Of a DNA stretch of 64,000 nucleotides, positions 25,801-34,037 are shown piece by piece. The DNA comes from CAIKZY01 sp044374195 (GTDB taxonomy: Bacteria; Actinomycetota; Actinomycetes; S36-B12). The notes under the pieces are model-generated. The model did not search any database. It saw only the letters and a program-made list of their open reading frames with translations, and was not told the origin of the DNA. The position numbers were made by a program, and so were the translations under genes. Positions within the stretch are counted from its first letter, which is position 1, and each line of letters begins with the position of its first letter. The stretch covers positions 1 through 64,000 of the forward strand of contig JBILOY010000005.1 of NCBI GenBank assembly GCA_044374195.1, given 5' to 3'.

Positions 25801-28015
25801 CGTTTTCGGCGGCATGACCGTCGTCGAGTGAACAGAAGCGCTCACGGAAATCAGCGAGCAAACGTCGAGACTCATCATTCGAGTACCGGCGCTCGGCCAG
25901 AATCGTCGTGAGCTGGGCCTGGTTAACCGCCACGGCGCCGGGCGGCTGTGCCAGTAGATCGAAGTAGGTGCCCCGTGACTCGCGATAGGCATCCCAGTCA
26001 TCGGCGTAGATGACGATGGGCCTGTCGAGGATCGCGAAGTCGAACATGACGGAGGAGTAATCGGTGATCAAGATGTCAGCCGCCAGGTAGCAGTCGACGA
26101 TCGACGGCAGCCTCGATCCGTTGATGAGCCGCCCTTCGCGCTCGAGTCGATCGACTGCGGGGCCGAGCGAGGTCGTGTGATGCGCGCGCACCAGCAGAAC
26201 GAAATCGTCTGGCAGTGCATCGATCAAGGACTCGAGATCGAGCCGAAGAGAGGTATCGCCGGCTGCCTCGCGGAAGGTGGGTGCGTAGAGCACCAGGGTG
26301 CGCTCCGAACCTACGCCCAGTGCGCTGCGGCAGCGCTCGACGTCATCAGCGGTCGAGCGCACCAGTACGTCATTTCGCGGGTATCCAAACTCGAGCCACG
26401 AATATGAGCACGGGTAGGCGTGGCTCCACATCTCAGTCGAATACGCATTCGAGCTGAGCGCGTAGTCCCAGCGGTCGCTGCGGCGCAGGAGGTCGACGAA
26501 CTCCTGACGATTGCGTGCGGCATCCTGCGCAACTACCTGACCGTTCTGCCGAGGGGTCACCCGATTCGGATCTACGGCAGTGCCGGCAACTGCCTTGCCC
26601 ATGACATCGAGGCCGCAGTATTTCAGTGGGGTGCCATGCATTGTCTGGATGTGCACCTGGCCTGGGCGTTTCACGTAGGCACCAGGGAAGTTCACGTTGT
26701 TGACGAAGTACTTCGCGCGCGCGAAGGCCGCCCACTGCTTGACCCCATTGGGTTCAATCGCTTTCACGCCAGGCGGCAGGAGCCCTTGCTTGGACTTATC
26801 GAGAATCCACACCGCAGTGAGGTCGGGCGCAATCCGCTGCATTTCCTCGAAGATTGCCCGCGGATTGCAGCCGAAGCCGGTGCCCCAGTACTCGGAGAAC
26901 ACCACTAGCTTCGGGTTAATCGGGAGAAGTCGCATGAAGCCGTAGTACAGGCGGCCCAGGGCACGCACCTTGCGAACGGCCCGGCGCACGGGCCAGTAGA
27001 TCTTGCCGAGGCGGCGTCGGGTAGGCACCCGTCGAACATCGATCCAACTGTAAGCAGCGAATGCGCGGTAGTCATGCTCGCGAAAGAGACGCCCGCGGAT
27101 ATTGCTGGGTAGGTTCGCGGTCTGCGAATCATCAGCAGGCGGATACAAGCTCTTGGCCATGATGGCTGCCTGCTCAAAGAAGCGCTTCTTGTCTCTCTTC
27201 GCCAGGCGTCCCTTGTGTTGCAGGATCGTGACGAAGTGATTGATCATGATGTCGTAGAGATGCTTGCGAGTGCGTGGGTCGATACCAAGGCGATCGGCTT
27301 CGGCGAACACGAGCTCGTACTGCGCGAAGATGTCGAAATGCTTGGGGCTAGTGGTCGACAGGATGCTGCCGCCTTCACGACGCTGCCGGTAAAGGAGAAC
27401 CACGCGATTGATCGTCACTGCGCTACTGGCGTTCAGAAGCACTGTGTAGGTGAACGAGACATCCTCATAGAAGCCGGTACGGAAGCTCACGCCGAGACGT
27501 TCGAGGAAGTCTCGGCGGTACGCCTTGTTGCAGGCGATGGGGAGCAAGTTGAAGAGCGCGAGGTGATCACTGGGAACGAAGACACCGGGCGACAGGCGGG
27601 CCAAGAGCTCGGCGCCCCAGCTGACCGCCTGCTTGCCGTCCCACCAGACGCGTGCGTAGTTGTAGACGAGCAGCTCGGGAAGTGAGTTGGCCTGCAATTT
27701 CGCCGCAATGGCGGAGAGTGAACCGGGTGCGAGGGTGTCGTCACCATCTAGAAAGAGCACGTACTCGCCGGTTGCTGCAGCAACGCCAGCATTGCGTGCG
27801 AGGCCGAGTCCGACGTTCTGGGTCAGATGCAGGGGCTTGATGCGCGAGTCGGCGCGAGCCATCTCGTCAGCGATTTCGCCACTGTGATCGGGTGTGCAGT
27901 CATCGACGACAACAATCTCGTAGTCATCGAAATCCTGATCGAGAACAGAAGTGATGCATTCGCGCAAGTAGGACTGGACGTTATAGATCGGCACGATGAT
28001 CGAGAAGAACGCCAC
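25778..28015 (-). CDS. Two-domain glycosyltransferase (GT2) and CDP-glycerol glycerophosphotransferase
   Basis: 745 residues. Residues 1-about 330 are a GT-A fold family 2 glycosyltransferase (SIIVPIYNVQSYLREC, VVDDCTPDHS, FLDGDDTL as the DxD). Residues about 370-745 match teichoic-acid TagF-type glycerophosphotransferases (SEYWGTGFGCNP, MHGTPLKYCGLD, ITDYSSVMFDF). The two activities would build a glycosylated poly-glycerol-phosphate or similar surface polymer. The gene overlaps the 3' end of the sulfatase gene by 23 bp. Confidence 0.85.
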   Translation of the reverse strand: MAFFSIIVPIYNVQSYLRECITSVLDQDFDDYEIVVVDDCTPDHSGEIADEMARADSRIKPLHLTQNVGLGLARNAGVAAATGEYVLFLDGDDTLAPGSLSAIAAKLQANSLPELLVYNYARVWWDGKQAVSWGAELLARLSPGVFVPSDHLALFNLLPIACNKAYRRDFLERLGVSFRTGFYEDVSFTYTVLLNASSAVTINRVVLLYRQRREGGSILSTTSPKHFDIFAQYELVFAEADRLGIDPRTRKHLYDIMINHFVTILQHKGRLAKRDKKRFFEQAAIMAKSLYPPADDSQTANLPSNIRGRLFREHDYRAFAAYSWIDVRRVPTRRRLGKIYWPVRRAVRKVRALGRLYYGFMRLLPINPKLVVFSEYWGTGFGCNPRAIFEEMQRIAPDLTAVWILDKSKQGLLPPGVKAIEPNGVKQWAAFARAKYFVNNVNFPGAYVKRPGQVHIQTMHGTPLKYCGLDVMGKAVAGTAVDPNRVTPRQNGQVVAQDAARNRQEFVDLLRRSDRWDYALSSNAYSTEMWSHAYPCSYSWLEFGYPRNDVLVRSTADDVERCRSALGVGSERTLVLYAPTFREAAGDTSLRLDLESLIDALPDDFVLLVRAHHTTSLGPAVDRLEREGRLINGSRLPSIVDCYLAADILITDYSSVMFDFAILDRPIVIYADDWDAYRESRGTYFDLLAQPPGAVAVNQAQLTTILAERRYSNDESRRLLADFRERFCSLDDGHAAENVIRQVML

Positions 28016-28102
28016 GGAAATGAGGATACAGGTCTGTGATTAGCGCGGAATCGCAGGAAACGCCTCACGATCGCATTCATGGCGCTGTAGTAGGGTTTTC
28101 GA

Positions 28103-28999
28103 GTGACTTCTTCTGCGAACGATTGCCTCAATCCCATTCTCGTTGGCGGCACCGGTCGTAGCGGATCCACCATCTTGGGCCGCCTTCTAGGGCAGCACCC
28201 CGATCTCCTCCTGACCAACCCCGAGGAAGTCCGCTTCATCGCGAATGACCACGGCATGGCCGAGGCACTCGCCATGAAGCTTGGCCCGTGGCCGCGCCGC
28301 ATGCGTGCGAAGCGCGAGGCGAAGCTGGCCGTGCAGCGCACGAAGGGTCTGTGGTACTTCCGCAATAAGAAGACCGGCCTGCATACCTCCATGACCTTGG
28401 AGGAAATCGACGAGATCGCCGCCCCCTACTTCGCTGGATTCGGATCAACACCTGTCGAGGCAACCCGTGCATTCGTCTATGCAGTGATGGCCAAGGTGAC
28501 CGATGGCCGTGATGGTCGTCGCTGGGTTGATGGCACGCCCGCAAACGCGCGCATCACTGACTTCATCGAACCGATCTACCCCGACTGCCAGGTCGTGGCC
28601 ATGATCCGCGACGGTCGCGATGTCGCTGCCTCATTCGTAGCGCAGAAGTTCGGGCCGACCGAGATCTTCGCGTCACTTCGCCAATGGGAGACCCGCACGC
28701 TGCGCATGCGTCAAGCCGAATTGGCCTGCGCGCCCGGCCGAATCCTGACCATCGACATGCTCAACCTTGTCGATGTCGATCGCGACGGAACCCTCCAGCG
28801 CATCTGCGACTTCCTGAACCTCCCGATCACCCCCGAGTTCCGCGCTTGGTTCAACGAGAACGTGCGACTCGAGGATGCCAATGTCGGGCGCTGGCGCACG
28901 CAGTTCGATGCCGAGACCGTGAAGAAGATCGATTCGGTGTACGCCGAGATGGTCGAGCGGGTAGCCGCCGCGGGCGCGCAGGTTCCGCTGCCCTCCTGA
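28103..28999 (+). CDS. PAPS-dependent sulfotransferase family protein
   Basis: 298 residues from GTG. The 5'-phosphosulfate loop is GGTGRSGSTILGRLL and the 3'-phosphate site is VAMIRDGRDVAASF, both characteristic of the sulfotransferase fold. It moves sulfate from PAPS to a hydroxyl of a lipid or sugar, from the cytoplasmic face. It is divergent from the glycosyltransferase and beside the sulfatase, which suggests sulfation of a surface glycan or glycolipid, an inference only. Confidence 0.8.
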   Translation: MTSSANDCLNPILVGGTGRSGSTILGRLLGQHPDLLLTNPEEVRFIANDHGMAEALAMKLGPWPRRMRAKREAKLAVQRTKGLWYFRNKKTGLHTSMTLEEIDEIAAPYFAGFGSTPVEATRAFVYAVMAKVTDGRDGRRWVDGTPANARITDFIEPIYPDCQVVAMIRDGRDVAASFVAQKFGPTEIFASLRQWETRTLRMRQAELACAPGRILTIDMLNLVDVDRDGTLQRICDFLNLPITPEFRAWFNENVRLEDANVGRWRTQFDAETVKKIDSVYAEMVERVAAAGAQVPLPS

Positions 29000-29015
29000 C
29001 CGTGATTGTTGTGGG

Positions 29016-29819
29016 CTAGGTCCCGAAGCCGCCGGTCGCTGACACCACGGAACCGTTGAGAGCTGCGCCCTCGATGGAGCAGCAGAAGGCGATCGTCGAT
29101 GCGATCTCGCTGGGGGAAATCAGCCTTCGAATGAGCTGCGATGAAGCGAAATCATTGACATCGCTGAGCTCGTAGAGATCAGCGGTCGCCCGCAGCATGT
29201 CGGTATCTGTTGAGCCTGGCGACACGGCAACCGCGGTGACTCCCGTTCCGACAAGATCGGCCGCGAGCCCTTTGACGATGCCGATAACGGCGTGCTTGGC
29301 GGCGTTATAGGCCGCGAGCCTAAAGAGACCTTGTGTACCCGCGGCGGAAGCGACTGCCACGAATCGACAGCCGCTGGGATTCGAGGATGCCAGCATGTGC
29401 GGTACGCATGCGCTAGCGGTGTTCCAGACGCCGATGACGTCAACGTCGAGAAGCGTTTGCAAGTGCTCCGACGGTGTCTCCCACAAAGGTTTTCCGCCGA
29501 TAATGACGGCCGCCGCCGCGACTGCTGCATCGAGTCTTCCGAATTCAGTGATCGCGAATTGCGCCGCTTTACGAAGACCTTCGGGATTGCGCACGTCAAT
29601 GATCATCGGTATCACTCGGTCGCCGTACTTTGTCGCAACCTCATTGAGTTGAACAGCGGTGCCAAGGTCGTAGGCGATGCCGGCGCTGCCTTCCCGATCA
29701 GCAGATGCGCACGAGTCGATCGCGATGATCGTGTAATCACGTTGCACCAGTGCATCAACTGTTGCTGCCCCGATTCCGCGCGCTGCCCCGGTGACCAGGG
29801 CGACTCGACGTTCGGTCAT
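29016..29819 (-). CDS. Mycofactocin-coupled short-chain dehydrogenase
   Basis: 267 residues. Rossmann motif GAARGIGAATV at the N-terminus, IIAIDS for the ribose-binding acid end, and YNAAKHA for the YxxxK pair. The IIAIDSCASADREGS insert and its place directly after mftE (ATGA overlap at 29816-29819) mark it as one of the SDRs that keep a tightly held NAD and are re-oxidised by mycofactocin. Substrate unknown; alcohols are usual. It is the last gene of the operon, and ends 16 bases from the stop of the sulfotransferase gene. Confidence 0.85.
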   Translation of the reverse strand: MTERRVALVTGAARGIGAATVDALVQRDYTIIAIDSCASADREGSAGIAYDLGTAVQLNEVATKYGDRVIPMIIDVRNPEGLRKAAQFAITEFGRLDAAVAAAAVIIGGKPLWETPSEHLQTLLDVDVIGVWNTASACVPHMLASSNPSGCRFVAVASAAGTQGLFRLAAYNAAKHAVIGIVKGLAADLVGTGVTAVAVSPGSTDTDMLRATADLYELSDVNDFASSQLIRRLISPSEIASTIAFCCSIEGAALNGSVVSATGGFGT

Positions 29820-30535
29820 GAGTGAACTCCGCTCGCCGTTGGTATCAACTGCCCGTGGGTATTCACGAGGTTTCCCTTCACGAACTCTGACACGTCGCGA
29901 GCCATTTCCTTAAGGCAGCGTGCACCTTCTGCCGCGGTGGCCCCAGCCGGATCACCGAGTACTCCGTTGGACGTGACTGCTGATACTCCTCCGGCGATGA
30001 TCTCGGGAAGCAGATCGCGAATACTCGCAGTATTGCCAATTTCCGCCAGGTCTAGACGTACCCGGTGCGGCGCCAAATGAAGCATGATCGAGGTTTCCGT
30101 GTAGCCGGCGTGAGCATCGACATCCTCCGTTGCACAGGCCACCCAGGCGCAGTCGTGGCCCTCGTACCGAAGCTGGTTGACAGCCTCGGCGAGTGCGGTG
30201 ATGTTCCCTCCATGCGCATTGACGAAGATGACTCGATCTGTCCAGTGCGCGGCTGAGCGAACGAACTCGATCAGTACGTGGACCAGCGCTTGACGGCCGA
30301 TCGATACCGTGCCTGGGAACGATTGATGTTCACCGCTGGATCCGTAGACAAGTGGCGGGAGCACCACTGCATCGGGACCAATGAGCAAGGCCGCGACTTT
30401 CGCTACTTCTTCCGCAATGACAACGTCGGTGTCGAAAGGCAAATGTGGACCATGCTGCTCGAACGATCCCGTAGGCACTAGGGCAAGAGGCCGCGTGGGC
30501 ATCGTTGACCAGGTGAGGTTCGCGAGCGATTGCAT
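29816..30535 (-). CDS. mftE: Mycofactocin precursor peptidase MftE
   Basis: 239 residues, creatininase family. Metal-binding residues lie in PTGSFEQHGPHLPFDTDV (Glu, His, Asp), NAHGGN and HAGYTETSIM. It cuts the matured MftA peptide, releasing the last Val-Tyr pair as AHDP after the crosslink and decarboxylation made by MftC. It starts 13 bases after mftD and overlaps the SDR gene. All metal-site residues expected for the family are visible, so it should be active. Confidence 0.93.
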   Translation of the reverse strand: MQSLANLTWSTMPTRPLALVPTGSFEQHGPHLPFDTDVVIAEEVAKVAALLIGPDAVVLPPLVYGSSGEHQSFPGTVSIGRQALVHVLIEFVRSAAHWTDRVIFVNAHGGNITALAEAVNQLRYEGHDCAWVACATEDVDAHAGYTETSIMLHLAPHRVRLDLAEIGNTASIRDLLPEIIAGGVSAVTSNGVLGDPAGATAAEGARCLKEMARDVSEFVKGNLVNTHGQLIPTASGVHS

Positions 30536-30548
30536 GATCGTCGCTGCT

Positions 30549-31733
30549 TCAGACTCGGACGGTTGCGCCGGCGGTGCGCGTGAATCCGTCGGGAATGATC
30601 ACGTCGGCGGGTGAGAGATCGTGGATCGATGAATGGCCAAGTCCGTAGACCGCGGAGTCGATACCACCGCGCAGCACGTCAAGAACATTCTCGACACCGG
30701 CCTGCCCGTTCGCCGCGAGTCCCCACAGGTATGCCCGCCCGATCATGACCGCCCGTGCGCCAAGAGCCAGAGCCTTGACCACGTCACTTCCGCGACGGAT
30801 GCCGCTGTCGAGAACGATCTCGACCTGATCACCGACCGCCTCACTCACTCCGGGAAGGAATCGGATAGGTGCCGGTGTCGAATCGAGATTGTTGCCGCCG
30901 TGGTTGGACACGGAGATAGCAGTGACTCCGGCATCGACCGCGCGCCTGGCATCGTCGATGCGTGAGATTCCCTTGAGCATGAAGGGCCCGCCCCATTCAC
31001 GTGCGAGCCAGGCGATGTCAGCCCAGGTAGCCGGCGGGGTCTGCATCCACTCGAAATAGGCACCGAAGAAAGTCGGTGCTACGCCGGCATCGTTCGCGAG
31101 ATTGGGCGTCGTGAGATCCGGGAATCCGCCGCTGCGAGCGAAGTCGAGGAACCAGCGCGGGTGAGTGAGCACCTCGGGTGCCATCCGGAGCCGCGTCTTC
31201 ATGTTGACCGATTCCGGGATAACTGGGCTTCCCCAGTCGCGACCGTTGGAGAAGGACCAGTCCAGGGTGAGAATCAATCCCTTCGCACCAGCTGCGCGTG
31301 CTCGATCCAGTCGCTTGACCATCGTCTCGCGCGTACCCATCCAGTACACCTGCATGAAGACGCTCTGATTCACCGCGCATACGTCTTCTACCGATTTGCT
31401 CGCGAATGAGCTGAGCCCCATCACTGTTCCTCGTGCAGCGGCAGCGCGGGCTACGGCGACCTCGCCTTCGGGGTGAACGGCCTGCACTCCGGTTGGAGAG
31501 ATGATCACGGGCAGCGAGATCTCTTGCCCCATTACGGAAGTTGTGAGATTTCGCTCCGCCGAAAGCTCGGCAACATGCGGGGCAAAGCCGAGTTGTCCGA
31601 AGGCATCCATGTTGTCTGCGTACGAGATGCCCTTCTCCGAGCCCGCGAGCAGTGCACTGTAAACCGAACCGGGCAGCCTCTTCTGCGCCCGACGCTGTGC
31701 CTCAGCGACACTCTCGAACCAGGAATTTCCCAC
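30549..31733 (-). CDS. mftD: Pre-mycofactocin synthase MftD
   Basis: 394 residues, FMN-dependent alpha-hydroxy-acid oxidase fold. Landmarks: PVIISPTGVQAVHPEGEVAVARAA, QVYWMGTRE, LTLDWSFS, LKGISRIDDA and SVSNHGGNNLDSTPA with the catalytic His, then LDSGIRRGSDVVKAL and GARAVMIGRAYLWGLAA. It oxidises the amine of AHDP to the alpha-keto amide that gives redox activity. GTG start; 17 bases separate it from the mftC stop. Confidence 0.94.
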   Translation of the reverse strand: MGNSWFESVAEAQRRAQKRLPGSVYSALLAGSEKGISYADNMDAFGQLGFAPHVAELSAERNLTTSVMGQEISLPVIISPTGVQAVHPEGEVAVARAAAARGTVMGLSSFASKSVEDVCAVNQSVFMQVYWMGTRETMVKRLDRARAAGAKGLILTLDWSFSNGRDWGSPVIPESVNMKTRLRMAPEVLTHPRWFLDFARSGGFPDLTTPNLANDAGVAPTFFGAYFEWMQTPPATWADIAWLAREWGGPFMLKGISRIDDARRAVDAGVTAISVSNHGGNNLDSTPAPIRFLPGVSEAVGDQVEIVLDSGIRRGSDVVKALALGARAVMIGRAYLWGLAANGQAGVENVLDVLRGGIDSAVYGLGHSSIHDLSPADVIIPDGFTRTAGATVRV

Positions 31734-31750
31734 GAGATGAACCTCTCGAA

Positions 31751-32953
31751 TCAGACGTGTGACGAATGGGACGTTGGTCGGCCAATGCTGAGCACCGGGC
31801 TCTCATTGCAGGAACGAGATGGCATGCGCTCCGGAGTTACGCGGCTGTGATCTTGGCTCGGCGCAGGAATGGTGCGACCGATTTGGATAAGCGCCTTCTC
31901 GCTGTGTCCTTGGACGCACTCGGGATCGGGACCATCAAGCGGAAGACCGGTGAAGAACTTCGCCGCCATGCAACCGCCACGACAGGCATCGAAGAAGTTA
32001 CAACTGGCGCATGCTCCCGCGCTTTGTGGTGAGCGCAATTCGGTGAAAAGCTCACTCGACTTCCACACTTTGTCGAACCCGCCCGGTGCCAGCACGTTGC
32101 CCGCGAGGAAGGTGTCATGAATTGCGAAAGGGCAGGCATAGACATCACCGATGGGATCGATGAGGCACACAACGCGGCCTGCACCGCAAAGGTTCAGACC
32201 GGGGAGGCTCTCGCCGAACGCAGCTAGGTGAAAGAACGAGTCACCCGTGAGGACGTTCTCGCCCTCCCTGACGAGCCAGTCGTAGAGCACTCGCTGCTGA
32301 TCCGCAGTGGGGTGAAGGTCGTCCCACACATCCGCGCCGCGGCCGGAAGGACGAAGTCTGGTGAGTCGAAGCGTGGCGCCGTGCTCATCGGCAAGGGCCT
32401 TGAACTCATCGAGCTGGGTCACGTTCTCTCGCGTGATGACGACCGAGATCTTCGCATTGGAGAACCCCTCGGCAGACAGATTCCTCAGCGCCGCGATGGC
32501 CATATCGAATGAGCCCTCGCCACGAATTCTGTCATTTACCTCTGCGGTCGCGCCATCGAGGGAGATCTGGATGTCGACGTAGTCATTGGCGGCAAGCTGT
32601 TTTGCGCGCTCGCGATTAATGCGCACGCCATTGGTCGAGAACTTCACCCCAACCTGATGTGCGACGGCGTAATCGAGCAGGTGCCAGAAATCCGGACGTA
32701 CCGTCGGCTCACCTCCACCGATGTTGACGTAGAACACCTGCATGCGCTGAAGCTCATCGATGATTGCCTCGCATTGCTCCGTCGTGAGCTCACGCGGATC
32801 GCGGCGGCCGGAGGAGGACAGGCAGTGCACGCAGGAGAGATTGCATGCATAGGTGAGTTCCCAGGTCAGACAGATCGGAGCGTCGAGTCCGAGCTCAAAC
32901 TGCTGGATGAGCGAGCCACCCTGGGGTCGAGGCGCAGCGGTGACGTCAGGCAT
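31751..32953 (-). CDS. mftC: Mycofactocin radical SAM maturase MftC
   Basis: 400 residues from ATG 32953 (MPDVTAAPRPQGG). The radical SAM cluster motif CNLSCVHC lies at about residues 37-44. IGGGEPTVRPD and ISLDGATAEVNDRIR follow. The C-terminal SPASM region holds auxiliary Fe-S Cys (LCGAGRVVC, VYACPF, CASCNFFDACRGGC, PEC). It decarboxylates the C-terminal Tyr of MftA and crosslinks it to the neighbouring Val, with MftB holding the leader. It overlaps the mftB end by 8 bp. An upstream start at 33004 would read back into mftB. Confidence 0.94.
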   Translation of the reverse strand: MPDVTAAPRPQGGSLIQQFELGLDAPICLTWELTYACNLSCVHCLSSSGRRDPRELTTEQCEAIIDELQRMQVFYVNIGGGEPTVRPDFWHLLDYAVAHQVGVKFSTNGVRINRERAKQLAANDYVDIQISLDGATAEVNDRIRGEGSFDMAIAALRNLSAEGFSNAKISVVITRENVTQLDEFKALADEHGATLRLTRLRPSGRGADVWDDLHPTADQQRVLYDWLVREGENVLTGDSFFHLAAFGESLPGLNLCGAGRVVCLIDPIGDVYACPFAIHDTFLAGNVLAPGGFDKVWKSSELFTELRSPQSAGACASCNFFDACRGGCMAAKFFTGLPLDGPDPECVQGHSEKALIQIGRTIPAPSQDHSRVTPERMPSRSCNESPVLSIGRPTSHSSHV

Positions 32954-33221
32954 GTGCGGGCTCCCGTGTTCTCGTGATGAGTTCAGCAGAGGCAAGTGCC
33001 TCAAGTGCCTGGACGTAGACCGGCCACTGGGTTGCGGGAATTCCCTGATCGGCGAGAGCTTCTCGCACCGTGGGGCTGGTGGATAGTGCTTGTACGACCG
33101 CTACTAGCTCCGGGCGTTTGAGGAAGGTGAGGCGCCGATTATCGAAGTTGTACGCCAGGGCACCGAAGGGCTCCGGCCGAATCGCAACTGCGGGGGCAAG
33201 TTCCCAGGATTCGTCGAGCAT
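32946..33221 (-). CDS. mftB: Mycofactocin chaperone MftB (RiPP recognition element)
   Basis: 91 residues from ATG 33221, two bases after the mftA stop; longer frames run over mftA. The winged-helix recognition-element fold is suggested by AIRPEPFGALAYNFDNRRLTFLKRPEL, typical of MftB. It binds the leader of MftA and presents it to MftC. Overlap with mftC by 8 bp fits the tight stoichiometry of this pair. Confidence 0.92.
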   Translation of the reverse strand: MLDESWELAPAVAIRPEPFGALAYNFDNRRLTFLKRPELVAVVQALSTSPTVREALADQGIPATQWPVYVQALEALASAELITRTREPAHA

Positions 33222-33223
33222 GT

Positions 33224-33310
33224 TTAGTAGACGCCGCACATGCCGTCGATGGAGACGTCCTCGATAAGGGTCTCGACGGTGATCTCTTGCTCGGATGCGT
33301 TCGGATCCAT
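33224..33310 (-). CDS. mftA: Mycofactocin precursor peptide MftA
   Basis: 28 codons: MDPNASEQEITVETLIED then VSIDGMCGVY and stop. The C-terminal IDGMCGVY is the hallmark of MftA; the last Val-Tyr pair becomes the cofactor core. An excellent GGAGGAAACC ribosome-binding site precedes the ATG. Its stop TAA is two bases from the mftB start. It is short enough to be lost by gene finders with a 60-residue cut-off. Confidence 0.96.
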   Translation of the reverse strand: MDPNASEQEITVETLIEDVSIDGMCGVY

Positions 33311-33422
33311 GGTTTCCTCCATAAGACTCAACGAAACGGTGGGTTATGCGTACTGTGGACAATAATGGCACCGAGAGCCATAAAACAAGGGTTTCAAGAG
33401 ATTCGTTGATGAGGTGGTCATA
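33311..33422. promoter_or_regulatory. Divergent mftA/mftR control region with inverted repeat
   Basis: 112 bases between the two start codons. TCAACGAA (33328-33335) and its exact complement TTCGTTGA (33402-33409) flank the region, 66 bases apart, with GAAAC/GTTTC and TTATG/CATAA as inner half-repeats. MftR, encoded at once downstream, is known in mycobacteria to bind here and respond to long-chain acyl-CoA. This region is A/T-richer than its neighbours. The repeat as the operator is inference. Confidence 0.5.
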
Positions 33423-34037
33423 GTGCAGGTCACGGCGGTCACGCGCGGTCGCCCCCTCACGACTACGCATGCCGACATCGAGGCCGCGGCATTCAGTTTG
33501 TTTGCTCGACACGGATTTGATGCCACCACTGTCGACGAGATCGCACAGGCGGTGGGGATCGGCCGCAGAACCCTCTTCCGGTACTTCCCGTCAAAGAACG
33601 ACATCCCCTGGGGAAGATTCGATGCGAGTCTCGAAGACTTTGCCGCCAAGCTTGACGCTTCTGATCCACAATTGCCACTGTCGACAGCCGTGAGCAATGC
33701 CATCATCGCCTTCAACGACGTACCTCCGGAAGCAATCAGCCAGCATCGACAGCGGATGTCCCTGATCTTGCACACGGAAACGCTGCAAGCACATTCCGCT
33801 CTGCGATACCGACAGTGGCGTCACGTGGTGGCGGAGTACGTTGCGAAACGTCTTGGCGAGAAAACAACTGATCTTGTTCCGCGCACTATCGGTCACATCG
33901 CGCTCGCGGTCGCCGTGTCTGCCTATGAACAATGGCTGGTGGACCCAGATCAGCCGTTGGAATCGCTGCTCAGGGAGGCGATGAACTCACTGAATCTCTT
34001 CCTTGCCCAATCAGAAAGTGCCGGGCATCGCGTGTGA
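33423..34037 (+). CDS. mftR: Mycofactocin system TetR-family regulator MftR
   Basis: 204 residues from GTG 33423, with GAGGT seven or eight bases before; GTG 33414 is a possible longer start. N-terminal helix-turn-helix TTVDEIAQAVGIGRRTLFRYFPSKNDIPWGRFD is near the family hallmark. The C-terminal ligand domain is helical. MftR of Mycobacterium smegmatis represses mft genes and is released by long-chain acyl-CoA. Here it leads a two-gene operon with mftF (GTGA overlap at its stop). Confidence 0.92.
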   Translation: MQVTAVTRGRPLTTTHADIEAAAFSLFARHGFDATTVDEIAQAVGIGRRTLFRYFPSKNDIPWGRFDASLEDFAAKLDASDPQLPLSTAVSNAIIAFNDVPPEAISQHRQRMSLILHTETLQAHSALRYRQWRHVVAEYVAKRLGEKTTDLVPRTIGHIALAVAVSAYEQWLVDPDQPLESLLREAMNSLNLFLAQSESAGHRV

